DNA of 64,000 nt from positions 2,171,001 through 2,235,000 of the forward strand of contig CALZFC010000056.1 in assembly GCA_945643635.1 (NCBI GenBank), read 5' to 3'. The position numbers were made by a program, and so were the translations under genes. The notes under the pieces are model-generated. The model made no database searches. It had not been told where the DNA came from and saw only the letters and a list, made by a program, of their open reading frames with translations. Positions within the stretch are counted from its first letter, which is position 1, and each line of letters begins with the position of its first letter. This DNA is from Allodiplogaster sudhausi (lineage: Eukaryota > Nematoda > Chromadorea > Rhabditida > Diplogasteridae). Of the stretch, positions 12,546-23,074 are shown one piece after another.

Positions 12546-14921
12546 TCAGTTCGACCTCTCCGCCTGATTACGAAGAAGCTGGAAGATCCGATCCTTGATC
12601 CAGTCCTTGTTATGCGGAACGTACTGTCCGCTTTCCTAAAGAAACCAAATATGGGCAACTGATTTTCAGGATTAAAGGCATTTTCAACGCCAGGAAATAA
12701 ATACACTGTCGACTTTACACTCTGGAATCACAGGGTGGAGAAGAAGCTTGTGGTACGGAAAGCACGGCAGTGAGAGTAAAAACAGACTTGTACGTCAAAA
12801 TCCGTGTGGGTAGGTAAGACCCAAACACGGTTTGACCCAATAGATTTTGGACCTTCCCGGAGCAATACTCCATCCAAGAATCTGACGTACAAATTCAAGT
12901 GTACTCTCCCCATCTAGCTTTCCGGGCCCCATATTTTCCCAACGAGTCGAAAATGCCATTTATGCCCCCAAAATCAGAGTGGGTACGCAAAATAGACCGT
13001 ACCTTCCTAAACCTGCTCAGGGACAGGACAAAACAATGTAATCACTTAATTCTGAATATGAGTAAAAAAAAATACGATACAGTACACTAATTTCCCTCAA
13101 AAAGCTTGATCAAAGTCGCGAAATGGAGCAGCTAAACAGTGTTTAAATGCCCACCGGTGGGAAGAATTTTCGGAATGGTCCAAATGAGAAAATCCAGAAT
13201 TTTCGGGAAGGTCCAAGTGGCCAAAATGTTTCAGACGGGCAAGGTTACATTCGAAAGAGAAGAAATAGAGCTACAACCATAGGGTTTGCTATAATTGTTT
13301 TCCATAAGCTCGAACAGATATGGGTCCTTTTCATTGGCGCGACCAAGACTGAACACTTCTGTCGAATAAATACAGCCGACATATTTCTGGTCGGTTTTCG
13401 AGTAAATGGTAAGAAGATATCAATAGCGAACGAAGTGCCAATTCGTCCCAATTTTGAATAGCTAAGGAAAGCTGCCTCGGCGCTTGGCATCACCTTAGCA
13501 CACCTGAAATTAATCGCCAGTCTAAGATTGGCGGCCTGGACCCACATCCCTTTGAGGTTATGGAAACGAATTATAGTCCGTCTACTTTCGAATTGACCGT
13601 TGCCGTCTTCGAGATTCGTCCTCCACTCCGAGAACGAATGCATGAAACGCGGTGACTTCGAAGTCTTTGACCTGGTCTCGCCAGTCTAGGACTGATGAAA
13701 AGGAGTCTGATCCGATTCAAGTTCTGGAGGTCAGTTATACGGAACCCGACAGTTGGCAAGTTGCTCTATCTTTCTACATTCGAATGGACCCTTGCCGTTT
13801 TCCTAATTCGTCCTCTACGTAAAATGCGGGGACCTCGCAATGTTTGACATGGTCGCGCCAGTCTAAGATTGGCGAAAATGACCCCTATCCGTTCGAGATT
13901 CTGGTGATGAATTAAGCAAATCCTAAAGATGTAGTATGGATCTCACTTCTCCTCTTTCGAATACAACCTTAGGGGTCTCGAAATGCATCGTCTATGCTGA
14001 GTGTATGTGTTACCCTCTTTCGAGTTGTGTTTCTCAGAAGCCACTTTTTTACCCCAATTTTTCGGGAGGGAGGGCCCCTGGCTAAATCTTGACCTATTTA
14101 AACACTAGGTAAAGTTTACACTCAGGGGGGTCAAAAATTGACAGTTCCTTAATATACAAAATTTTATTGCGAAAAATGCAGACACAACCTGAAGTTAGAT
14201 ATATGGAATTTTCGAAGCCCATTTTATTACTCCGATTCACCTTAATAAATACTCAAGAAAAGTTCACCACTGAGAAAAACAGCAGGATCGACTTTTTGCG
14301 ACAGAAAAACCTATCTGAAAAAGTAAAAAAGGTCAGTAATACTACATTTTTTCAAGGAAAATTATACTTCTCACAGGTCAAGTGTTTGAGCGATTCCAAT
14401 GTAAAAGTGAGCACAACTTTAACTCTGTTTAAAGGTGCCATCCATAATTGTTCCCGGAGATTTAGAAGCCTCTTCCATCCCAACCAAAACATGCATCCCA
14501 TTTATCAAAGAAAATTAGAATATTTAGAGTGTGCCGATATAAAGCCTCAAATGCTAAATAACGTCCGGAACTGCCCCCAACGAGGAAGTTTCTTAGCCAC
14601 CCAACTTATGATCAGATTCGGGACAATAATGGGAAATTCAACCAACCCTGTTCAAGACGAGGAGTGAAAGATCAGAGAGCTTATCGATGAAGTCGAAGAG
14701 GTTCGAGACGTCATAGGTGATTGAAGCCTTGTGAGGATTCTGCTTCTTCAAAAACTCTTCGAAGATCTTGCAGATTCCTGTGAATAAAAATAGCAATAAA
14801 CAGAAGAGACAGAGCAAAGAGAAGAGTCGGAACCTTCAAGGCACTCGGTAGTTGTCTCGTAGTCTGACCAGGTTCGTGAGTCTGGTCGAGAAGTCGGCTG
14901 GATCAGAAGAATAGTGTGCAT
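12546..14921 (-). CDS. erh: Enhancer of rudimentary homolog (ERH)
   Basis: ERH is a small, highly conserved nuclear dimeric protein linked to mRNA splicing, small-RNA pathways and transcription. Three minus-strand exons: 14834-14921 (start ATG 14919-14921), 14647-14777 and 12546-12635 (stop 12546-12548). They join in frame to 102 residues, against about 104 in animals. The N-terminus [20 protein letters not shown], the middle [20 protein letters not shown] and the C-terminal NKDWIKDRI block align along the whole family without gaps around the last intron. The last intron is 2,011 nt (12636-14646), far larger than its neighbours, and holds diverged repeats. A CTTTGTAG acceptor-like site sits three bases before the ATG. 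The gene is head to head with the ACOT8-like gene. Confidence 0.95.
12636..14646. repeat. Repeat-rich large intron of ERH
   Basis: Contains three diverged copies of a CGCCAGTCTAAGATTGGCG motif, itself a short inverted repeat (CGCCA...TGGCG), near 13515, 13679 and 13856, in flanks that also resemble each other (TTCGAATTGACCGTTGCCGT near 13587, TTCGAATGGACCCTTGCCGT near 13781). Two similar AATTTTCGG..AAGGTCCAA words lie near 13170 and 13199. A 10-bp inverted repeat (TTGTACGTCA) flanks about 12788-12893. An open frame at 14167-14667 lies in this intron and runs into the ERH exon on the opposite strand; I do not regard it as a gene. Confidence 0.6.
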
Positions 14922-15527
14922 TCTCTACAAAGAAAGAGCTTACGCTAACATGCGATTCATCCGAACTATTCCTTTGCACATTCTCTTTCAAATCCCGCGC
15001 GTGTCAATTATATTTATTCACAAGCGCATTTCGTTGTTTTCAACACCACTCCTATTTGTGGAACACCACGACTCTTCTTATTCCATAATCTATTTACTTT
15101 AAACAACCACGCACCCTTCAAATTTTCACACTTCAAATTTGTTCGGCACACAACCTCTTATTCCAAACATTGAACTGCATACGTTTTATTGATATAAAAT
15201 AAACTTGGCCAATTCTATTGTCTTTGGTAATTCCTGTAGACAGTAATTCTTGCATGCTGCAGAACCTGTTGCAGAACTGGCCAAGTTGGAAGTAGAATTT
15301 TGTGCGCATAGTTTACGCGTAAAATACATGTACATACCTATTCTTTACAATTCCTTACTAAGTTCGCTAGAGTAGTTTAAAGTGCACGGGTTGAAAGAGA
15401 AGACGAAATTTACGAGTACAAACTACATAGTGAGAGGGGCCGAGACTACAATACTTGATTCCTGCATGAATCGAGCAGATAAGATGGGGGAGACCAAGTG
15501 GAACAGCACCACTGATCTGGAGTAGAC
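14922..15527. promoter_or_regulatory. Shared 5' region of ERH (-) and ACOT8-like (+)
   Basis: About 606 bases separate the two divergent start codons. No core promoter element could be assigned with confidence. The sequence is AT-rich with AATAAA/TTTATT words and no long open frame. Confidence 0.4.
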
Positions 15528-15599
15528 ATGACTGTGGCAGTACGCAACTGGAGGAGACTCCAGAAGGTCGATGACAACACTTTCGTGTCAGCGCTCTCT

Positions 15600-15643
<44 letters not shown>

Positions 15644-17152
15644 CGATAATATGTATGTATATATTTATTTATTTATTTGTTTATTTATCTATTTTCATGA
15701 ATATTTATTTACATATTTTATGTTGCATGCATATTGTTCTTTTATTATTGAACTTCACTATTGCCTGACTGTTCCACCATTTCAGTGGTGACTGCGATTC
15801 CGAACATCCCCAGGCACGCGTGTATGGAGGACATGTTCTTGCGCAGGTTCTTATTTTTGCCTGTTCCGCATTAGATCTCTCACTCAAGTCCACAATTGGA
15901 TTCAGGCGATGTCTGCCGCCTACTTCACGGCCCCAAAGGGCTTCTTCATCCACTCCATTCACTGCTACTTCGTCCGTGGAGGTCAGTTCTTTTCATTCTT
16001 TTAACCGATTCATTTTTGACAAGGGTCTTTATTTAAAAATGAAGGAGTTGCATATCAGGAGAGGAAGACGTTCCGATCGAGTTCAAAGTGACGAGAGTGC
16101 GTGACGGGAGGAACTTCGCGGTGCGATACGTGGAGGCCAAGCAGGGCGGGAAGACTATCCATCTCAGCGAGTACTCTCTGCAGAAGGCATCTCTCTGTCG
16201 CTTTCTTCACTCTCTCAACTACTTCTCTACCTGCTATTTACTCTCTCCTAATTAGATCAGTTTGTCGTTGTTGAAATGAAGGGATTGTTTTAGCTGGACG
16301 GGCCGGTGGACAACTTCAAAGTGAGCCCGCCCCCACCAGAGATCGAGAGACTTCCTCGGCCAGAAGAGTTGCAGAGTGACGTGGAGGGCAGACACGCCTT
16401 CCACTCTGCCGGAGGGGATCTCCGCCAGATGAGGGGACTCGAGACACAGCGAATGGCCCCATCCATCGATCTGCGACCCACCGATCTCAGTCTCTTCTTG
16501 CATGGGGACGAGGGCAAGAAGCGGAAGCAACTCCATTGGATGCGGTATAAAAATGTCGTCGGTTAGTGGGAGGATGTCTCTCTGCCTCTTGACTCTCTCT
16601 TCCCTTGTTTGCACTCTCGTCGCTATCTCTGCTTCTTTGCCCTCTCTTCCCTTGTTTGCACTCTCGTTGCTGTCTCTGCTTCTTTACCCTCTCTTCCCAT
16701 GTTTGCACTCTCGTCGCTGTCTCTGCTTCATTACCCTCTCTTCCCATGTTTGCACTCTCGCCGCTATCTCTGCTTCTTTGCCCTCTCTTCCCTCTCTCCT
16801 TCCTTTCTCAGATTCGTCAGACTACATGCTGCAGCATTCCACGCTTGTCTACATGTCTGACATGAATCTGGCCACTACGGGTTCTCTCGTTCACCCCGAG
16901 AAGAAGTTCAAACTCATAACTTCCCTTGACCACTCCGCCTGGTTCCACGATTACAAGTCAGTGAGTTATGCAAGGATCAAGATGCCTAATGGATTGTTTA
17001 GTTTCAATGTGAATGATTGGATGATCTACGAGCAAGAAGTCGTGTCGAACTCTGCGAATCGATCGTTGATTTACGGTCGAATCTGGAGTGAAGATGGCCG
17101 ACTCCTCATGACCACTGCTCAAGAAGCTCTGATCTACAAGGCTCGCATCTGA
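15528..17152 (+). CDS. acot8: Acyl-CoA thioesterase 8-like (TesB/ACOT8 double hotdog)
   Basis: Likely hydrolyses acyl-CoA esters to free acid and CoA in peroxisomes. Six exons, 15528-15586, 15786-15846, 15906-15981, 16059-16186, 16294-16561 and 16812-17152, join in phase to 310 residues (human ACOT8 is 319). First hotdog: VYGGHVLAQ and IHSIHCYFVRGG, matching the VFGGQ and HSLHCYFVR signatures; second: the SDYMLQHSTL and SLDHSAWFH blocks. The start at 15528 is the first ATG in the frame of exon 1 and gives the expected N-terminal length. Intron 16187-16293 uses a GC donor after AAG. Intron 16562-16811 contains a 47-bp minisatellite. The C-terminal tripeptide is ARI, not the usual SKL peroxisomal signal; whether it targets peroxisomes here is unknown. 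Confidence 0.93.
15600..15641. repeat. (CT)n microsatellite
   Basis: About 42 bases of CT dinucleotides just inside the first ACOT8 intron. Confidence 0.9.
16596..16800. repeat. 47-bp minisatellite, four copies, in an ACOT8 intron
   Basis: The word TTTGCACTCTCG recurs near 16608, 16655, 16702 and 16749, a constant 47-base spacing, with the remaining unit (TCTCTGCTTC, CCCTCTCTTCCC) also repeated with few changes. The array fills most of intron 16562-16811. Confidence 0.9.
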
Positions 17153-17433
17153 TGGCTACCACTTCACTTATCCATTCATTCCGATGTGTAAAGAGAAACT
17201 TTATAAATACTTATCGAATCCTTCGGTAGTGGTATTTCAGTGGCCTGGGCCAGGAGTGGAAACGAAGAAGGGCATGGAATGATTGAAGAGCTGAATTCTG
17301 AGAAGGGCAAGACGCTTGTAGACTTCTTTCTTCTTTAAGCATCTGGGTGGTCGCGTCTTCCGCCAGCAGCTAAATGATTCAAGGAATTTCTCTGCTTCTC
17401 CTGCCTCTCATCTCTCTTTCACATTCTCCAACT

Positions 17434-17481
<48 letters not shown>

Positions 17482-17646
17482 TTCTGCCTATCTCTATCTG
17501 TCTCTATGTCCCATGTCGTCCTCTTTGACTATTAATTACGATCAATGGGGGAAAAACGCGCGTTGAATCCTTATGCGAATGAAGGGAAGGAATGCAATGA
17601 AAGAGAACATAGAGAATGAATGCGTTGAAGGGAAGAAGGAACTGAC

Positions 17647-17859
17647 TTGGAAGAGTTCGAGTTCTCCGTGAGCCTTCTCTACGAATTCGTGGATCTCGTC
17701 AACGATGTCCACTGAGCAAATGATTGCAACTCCAGTGAGAGAAGCGCAGACGGCAAGCACCGAGAAGATCACCACGTGCTCCGTATGGCTCAGCAGCTGG
17801 CTCAGCAGGCACCGCAACCACTCTCGCATCTTCACTGACAGCACTTGGCTTCTATTCAT
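17647..17859 (-). CDS. Orphan exon resembling a nematode cuticle collagen N-terminal domain
   Basis: A 71-residue minus-strand frame from ATG at 17857-17859 to a GTCAGT donor just below 17647. It has a basic start, a hydrophobic membrane-anchor segment (VVIFSVLAVCASLTGVAIIC) and then an acidic helix with the pattern of VDIVDEIHEFVEKAHGELEL, as in the Col_cuticle_N domain that precedes Gly-X-Y repeats. No Gly-X-Y exon follows before the ACOT8 gene about 500 bases away, so this is a truncated gene, a remnant, or a non-collagen membrane protein of similar shape. It is one of the arguments for a nematode source. Confidence 0.5.
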
Positions 17860-18257
17860 TATCAGCGTCTTCTCTCTCTCTCTCTCCTTTTCTATCTTAT
17901 TTTCTCTCAATTAGTCGTTTACCCGTACCACTGCTGCCGATTGGCCTGTCTGTTCCCTCATTCTTCTCGTCTGCTTTCTTCTCCACTCTTAACATGCCAT
18001 TACACTCGATAACCACAAAGGAGAGGGCATCGCTGTTTCTTTTATGCGTGTTTCAAACAGAACAGGTTACTACATTCTCAATCATCCCTCCTCGCTAAAA
18101 GCAAAATGGGCAAAAAAAAAATTAAAAGCTACGCAAACACAGTATAAAAAATATGTGGCACTTAAAATTATATGTACATACTTTTTCCTTCTGCACTGTA
18201 AATGTGTATGCAATCAAAATCAGCACCAACTCAGCTGTAATTCTGAATAGCCTGTAA

Positions 18258-18666
18258 TCAGTGATCACAAAGCAAAGTGACAATCTTGAGTTGGAATGTT
18301 TCATTAACATCCACGATCCCCTCGTTCTCGGAGGAGATCACTGCTTCCTCAGGCGCCATCTTCAGTCTCTGCATGCTCTCATTCCTCTCATCCAGGAGAT
18401 CTGCCTTCGATCTCATTATGTTCTCTTTGAAAACTATGCACATCTGATTAATGACATTTTATTGCACACAACTACATAGTATGCGAAAAAGTAAAGATTA
18501 AAATTGTAGTGCGAATATAGAACGGATAATGTAATTGGCCAACTGGATGGGCAAGGAGTGCCAGCCGGAGATCTCTTCAGTTCCACTCCGAGCTGTTGAT
18601 CTGGACTAGTGACATAACCCTTGGAATCTCTTCCTATATACATTACAGGAAGAATGTCGTCTGAAA
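18258..18666 (-). CDS. Unassigned coding-like segments on the minus strand
   Basis: Two open segments have protein-like composition. Around 18300-18420 the minus frame is acidic and free of repeats (ADLLDERNESMQRLKMAPEE). Around 18540-18666 another follows an acceptor-like CTTTCAG and reads ILPVMYIGRDSKGYVTSPDQ. I do not recognise either family and could not join them or link them to the collagen-like exon below. Confidence 0.25.
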
Positions 18667-19401
18667 GACCTCAATCTCCTTTGTTTCTTCTTTCCCTCTC
18701 ACATTCTCTTCGTTATCTTTCACTCCCTTTTCTATCCCTCGTATTCTCAGTTCCTTTCTCTCGCTTTATCATTTCATTTGATTCCAAGCCAACCTGCATC
18801 ATGAGACAACTTGGAATACACAATCAGAAGAGAAGAGAAGACAGTGAAGACGTGTAGCAGCATCCTGAAAGGAACAGGGACAATGTTCCCTTGTTTGACT
18901 CTCCGAGACAAACACAGAACGAAAATCCGACCTTCGCCAGGTTATTGACAGAAGCTATACTTGAAGACACGAGTTGGACAATTGTAAAAATCAATGGAAA
19001 GAATGTTATTTCCGTTTGCTGGATCGGTATATTCTTGCGTGTTCTCTAGAGAATTCTCTCACCTACTCTTCCATGTCATAATATGAGGGAATTATCAGTA
19101 TTTCCTCTCAGCAGTTTCAGTTCTTGAAAGGTGGCATATTTAAAACTCATCGATGTACGTATGTACATAATGCAAAAAACTCGGCTTATAAAGTGAGAGC
19201 AACTACTTGGAATACAGTCGCATGAAGTTTCGGAAAAGTAACCTTGAAGTTATTTAAGAAGACACTAAAAATAAAAATATGTTCGTTGGCTGCGCGGGTG
19301 TTCTTATCATGGGAATTGAACTTATAATGTGTCGAATTGGTGATATGTGAAAATGATTAACTGTTAATAATAGAGAGAGAGGGGGCGAGGAGTCGCTCGA
19401 G

Positions 19402-21740
19402 ATGTCCTCGTCAGCAATCTATATTCTCGATCTGAAGGGAAAGGTACCAAGATTCTTTGCTTTATTTGTTACAGCAATTGGCTGCTTTTAAGGTCATCAT
19501 TTCACGGAATTATCGAGGAGATATCGAAATGAACACGATTGACCGTTTCATGACCCTTTTAATGGAGAAAGAAGAGGATTCGATGCAGACTCCGGTCATC
19601 ACCCACTCCGACGGCTCTTTTATATACATCAAACACAACAACATTTACCGTTAGTTTCTTATAGTGTATATATATCCAGCTAGTTTTGAAGATCTGAGTA
19701 ATAAGACTCGAGACTCATAGTCCTCATTCAGTGGTGTCCGCTTGCACGAATAATGTCAATGTCACTCTAATACTTTCATTTCTCTTCAAATGTGTGGAAG
19801 TCTTCGCTCAGTATTTCAAAGGTTAGAATAGTTTAAATAATTCGTTTATCTTCGCTTCACTTTCAGACGTGGAAGAGGAGTCTGTGAGGGATAATTTCGT
19901 AATTATTTATGAGCTGCTCGATGAAATGATGGATTTCGGCTTTCCTCAAACTACCGAAAGCAGAATCCTGCAAGAGTAAGAACGATGATATTACTGCTTT
20001 TCCCTGGACTTGGATGTTGCAGGTACATAACACAAGAGGGCTACAAATTGGAAGCGGCTCCTCGCCCTCCCGTGGCTGTTACGAATGCCGTTTCGTGGAG
20101 ATCTGAAGGGGTCAAATACCGCAAGAATGAAGTGTTTCTGGATGTCATCGAGAGCGTCAATATGTTGGTCAGTTAATCTTTTCCATTCATTGAAATTACG
20201 AATTTTTACCATTAGATCTAGCTTTACAACATAAGGGCCTTATGATAAGGTCAATTTGAACACTTAGAGTAAAGTATTTGTGATGTGAATGAATTTGATT
20301 CCCTTCCGGGAACACTGTGGAATGTATATTTCTAACACTCTTATGTGCACTTTATGAAGTTTAATTTAGGCGAGCGCGAATGGAACAGTTCTGCAGAGCG
20401 AGATCGTGGGGACTGTGAAGATGAGAGTGTACTTGACAGGGATGCCAGAGTTGCGGTTGGGGCTCAATGACAAAGTGCTCTTCGAAAGTAGCGGACGTAT
20501 GTGCAATTCATTTTTCTTTTTAATTTCATTACGTGTGAGAGAAGGCAGTCGGATTGTCGATTAGCACATGCGCCATTTGAATGAACGAGGAGGGGTTATG
20601 GACGCATGTTAGAACAAAGATTTATATTTCCTTTGCCGATGCTTTTTCAAGGCGGGAAGAGCAAATCCGTGGAGCTGGAGGATGTCAAATTTCACCAGTG
20701 CGTCCGTCTCTCTCGCTTTGACAATGACCGAACTATTTCATTCATTCCTCCGGATGGCGACTTCGAGCTTATGAGCTATAGGTTTTCTTTTTTTCTCATC
20801 CATTTTTTTCTTTTAGTTTAAAGGTAATAATATTACTTTTATCACTTTTTAACGAAACTCATCTTCTTTAAACTAACTTGGTTGAACCATTTTCTTGCTT
20901 TCATTACTCGCTGTGTGTTTGACCGGAGGGAAAAGACACTGTCGATTTGGAAGACCCACCCTGATTTTGGGCTTCCCAAAAGCACTTCCCCACCATGTTT
21001 TGAGGAACGTTTTGGCAGAAACAGCTAACCCACCCTGTTTTCCGCGCCCAATACTTACTTCCCTTTCCGAATCTTCTGGGTCGTCGACAGTGGCTTTTAT
21101 TCCCTGTGTGTGACGGTTCTTATTTTGTATTAAAAACAATTACCAATTGTTTGAACGAGTCCATTTGCACAGGCTAACAACAGTGGTGAAGCCTTTGATT
21201 TGGATAGAGACAACGGTGGAAAGACATTCGCATTCTCGTGTGGAGTACATGATCAAGGTTCCGTGTCGTCTACCTTCTCTCCCTTTCACTATTTCTTCAT
21301 TGACCTCCATTTATTATTCATTTATTCAGGCGAAGTCGCAGTTCAAGCGTCGCTCAACTGCCAACAACGTTGAAATTATCATTGCTGTGCCTCCCGATGC
21401 GGATTCTCCCAAGTCAGTGAAGAAAACGAAGACTTCTCTCTTCAAGCCTTCAGTTCAGATTCAAGACAAGCATTGGAAGTGTTCGTTATGCACCCGAGCA
21501 ATCTGCTATTGTTTGGACAATCAAGTCATTCCCAGGTCCTTCTTTCTCTTGCTTCTTTTCTCTCCTTTCCTTTCTTTTCAAACCCTCTTTTTCTCATTTC
21601 TTTCTTTCTTTATACCCTTTCTCTGTCCTTTGTTTTCGTTCTTCTCTCTTTCTCTCTCTCTTTCTCTCTCTTTTTCTGTGTCTCTCTCTTTTCTCTCTCT
21701 CTCTCTCTTTTTCTCTTTCTCTTTCTCTCCCTGTCTTTGC

Positions 21741-21789
<49 letters not shown>

Positions 21790-22236
21790 GTTTCTCTCTT
21801 TCTCTCTCATTTGCAGGGGGTAAAGAGTATCTTCTGAGTGCCCATTTATCGCTGCCTTCTGTGATCAGTGAAGAGAGCGAAAGGCGCCCTCCCATTTCTG
21901 TCAAATTCGAGATTCCTTACTTCACAACAAGCGGAATTCAGGTTGCTTCTCCTTTCTTTTTTTCCTTTGTTTCGTCTTATTGATTACTTGCAATAAATAT
22001 TCACTCTGTTGGTCAAACGGAAACGAGGTGACCAAAGAAAAAAAAGAAAAGCGATGCTAACAATTCCTCTTTCCCTTGCTAATTTTTTGCTAAAACTACT
22101 ATTCCTTCAAATTTTTATTAATTTGTAATATTTATAGGTGCGATACCTGAAAATCATCGAGAAGAGTGGCTACCAGGCTCTCCCTTGGGTTCGATACATC
22201 ACGAAGAATGGAGACTACCAGCTTCGTATGAAATGA
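19402..22236 (+). CDS. ap1m1: AP-1 clathrin adaptor complex, mu subunit
   Basis: Medium subunit of the AP-1 adaptor, which sorts cargo carrying tyrosine motifs at the trans-Golgi and endosomes. Twelve exons: 19402-19443, 19493-19649, 19732-19821, 19867-19975, 20023-20167, 20370-20496, 20652-20781, 21173-21257, 21330-21412, 21459-21535, 21817-21941 and 22138-22236; every phase fits, giving 422 residues (human AP1M1 is 423). The N-terminal longin-like part runs from [14 protein letters not shown] to [13 protein letters not shown]. The mu-homology domain follows from [18 protein letters not shown] through [27 protein letters not shown] and [20 protein letters not shown] to the end. Family-wide identity is very high. 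CT repeats occupy intron 21536-21816. In nematodes there are two mu1 genes (UNC-101 and APM-1); I cannot say which this matches. Confidence 0.97.
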
Positions 22237-22671
22237 TCTGATCTCTTTCCCCTCTTTCCGCATTTCTTCTCTTCAGTTATTGATGCTCTCTTGAAGAATT
22301 TCACTCATCTCATGGTACAATTAGACATAATATCAACTCTTTCAAGTTTAAGTGTTTCCAGTATAATTTATCTCTTGATAATGTATTTTGTAAATAACAA
22401 GACGCTAATTGGATTGAGATAAATAATAAATTAGTCTTTAATCTGATATGACATAACGTGTATGAGAAGTCTGCGGGCAAATGGAGTCTATCTGCTGGAG
22501 AGTTCATTCATCTTTGGAGTCTCATTCAGAGAGAGAGAGATGAAAAGTATTCGACTTCTGCAACGATTCAGCCGCCCGACTATTACGGCCCGTTTTGAAC
22601 CATTTCATCAAGTTATGGCAATTTTTTAATTCTGATTTCTTTAGGCTGGTTTAAATGTCCGCGCGGAGACG
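22237..22671. other. Short spacer between AP1M and the MTERF4-like gene
   Basis: Holds an AATAAA word near 22425 and a pyrimidine-rich TTTCTTTAG acceptor-like site near 22643, before the next start codon, with no donor between. This arrangement fits a trans-spliced downstream gene on the same strand; operon membership is not shown. Confidence 0.4.
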
Positions 22672-23025
22672 ATGCAGTTGAAGAGATGGTGCAGCGGAGT
22701 TAGCAAGGAACGGGTTGGCCAGCGATGCCTTCCCAAGGAAGCGTTCAGAACAGGTGAAGGAAGCAGATCTCAAGAGGAGTGGGAGAAGAAAGCAGAGGCC
22801 GAGTATTCTGAAGAGGAGTTGCAACCCGGGCCGGCCATGCTTCGTCGTATTCTCGCAGACTTGCATTCCTCCACTGGGCATACGGTATTTCTCTCTTCTC
22901 TTCCACCCGATAATATCGTTCTCTTTCAGTTTATCTTGCCTTGGAACGACAATTTGGCGATGGAGAAGATTTTGCAGCCGATCAAACTTCTGCTTGAAGA
23001 AGGTGTGCAGTCTCTATCCACCCTT

Positions 23026-23074
<49 letters not shown>

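Noticed and set aside
14167..14667. 166-codon open frame (+)
   Set aside because: It lies in the ERH intron and runs into an ERH exon on the opposite strand; it has no family resemblance.
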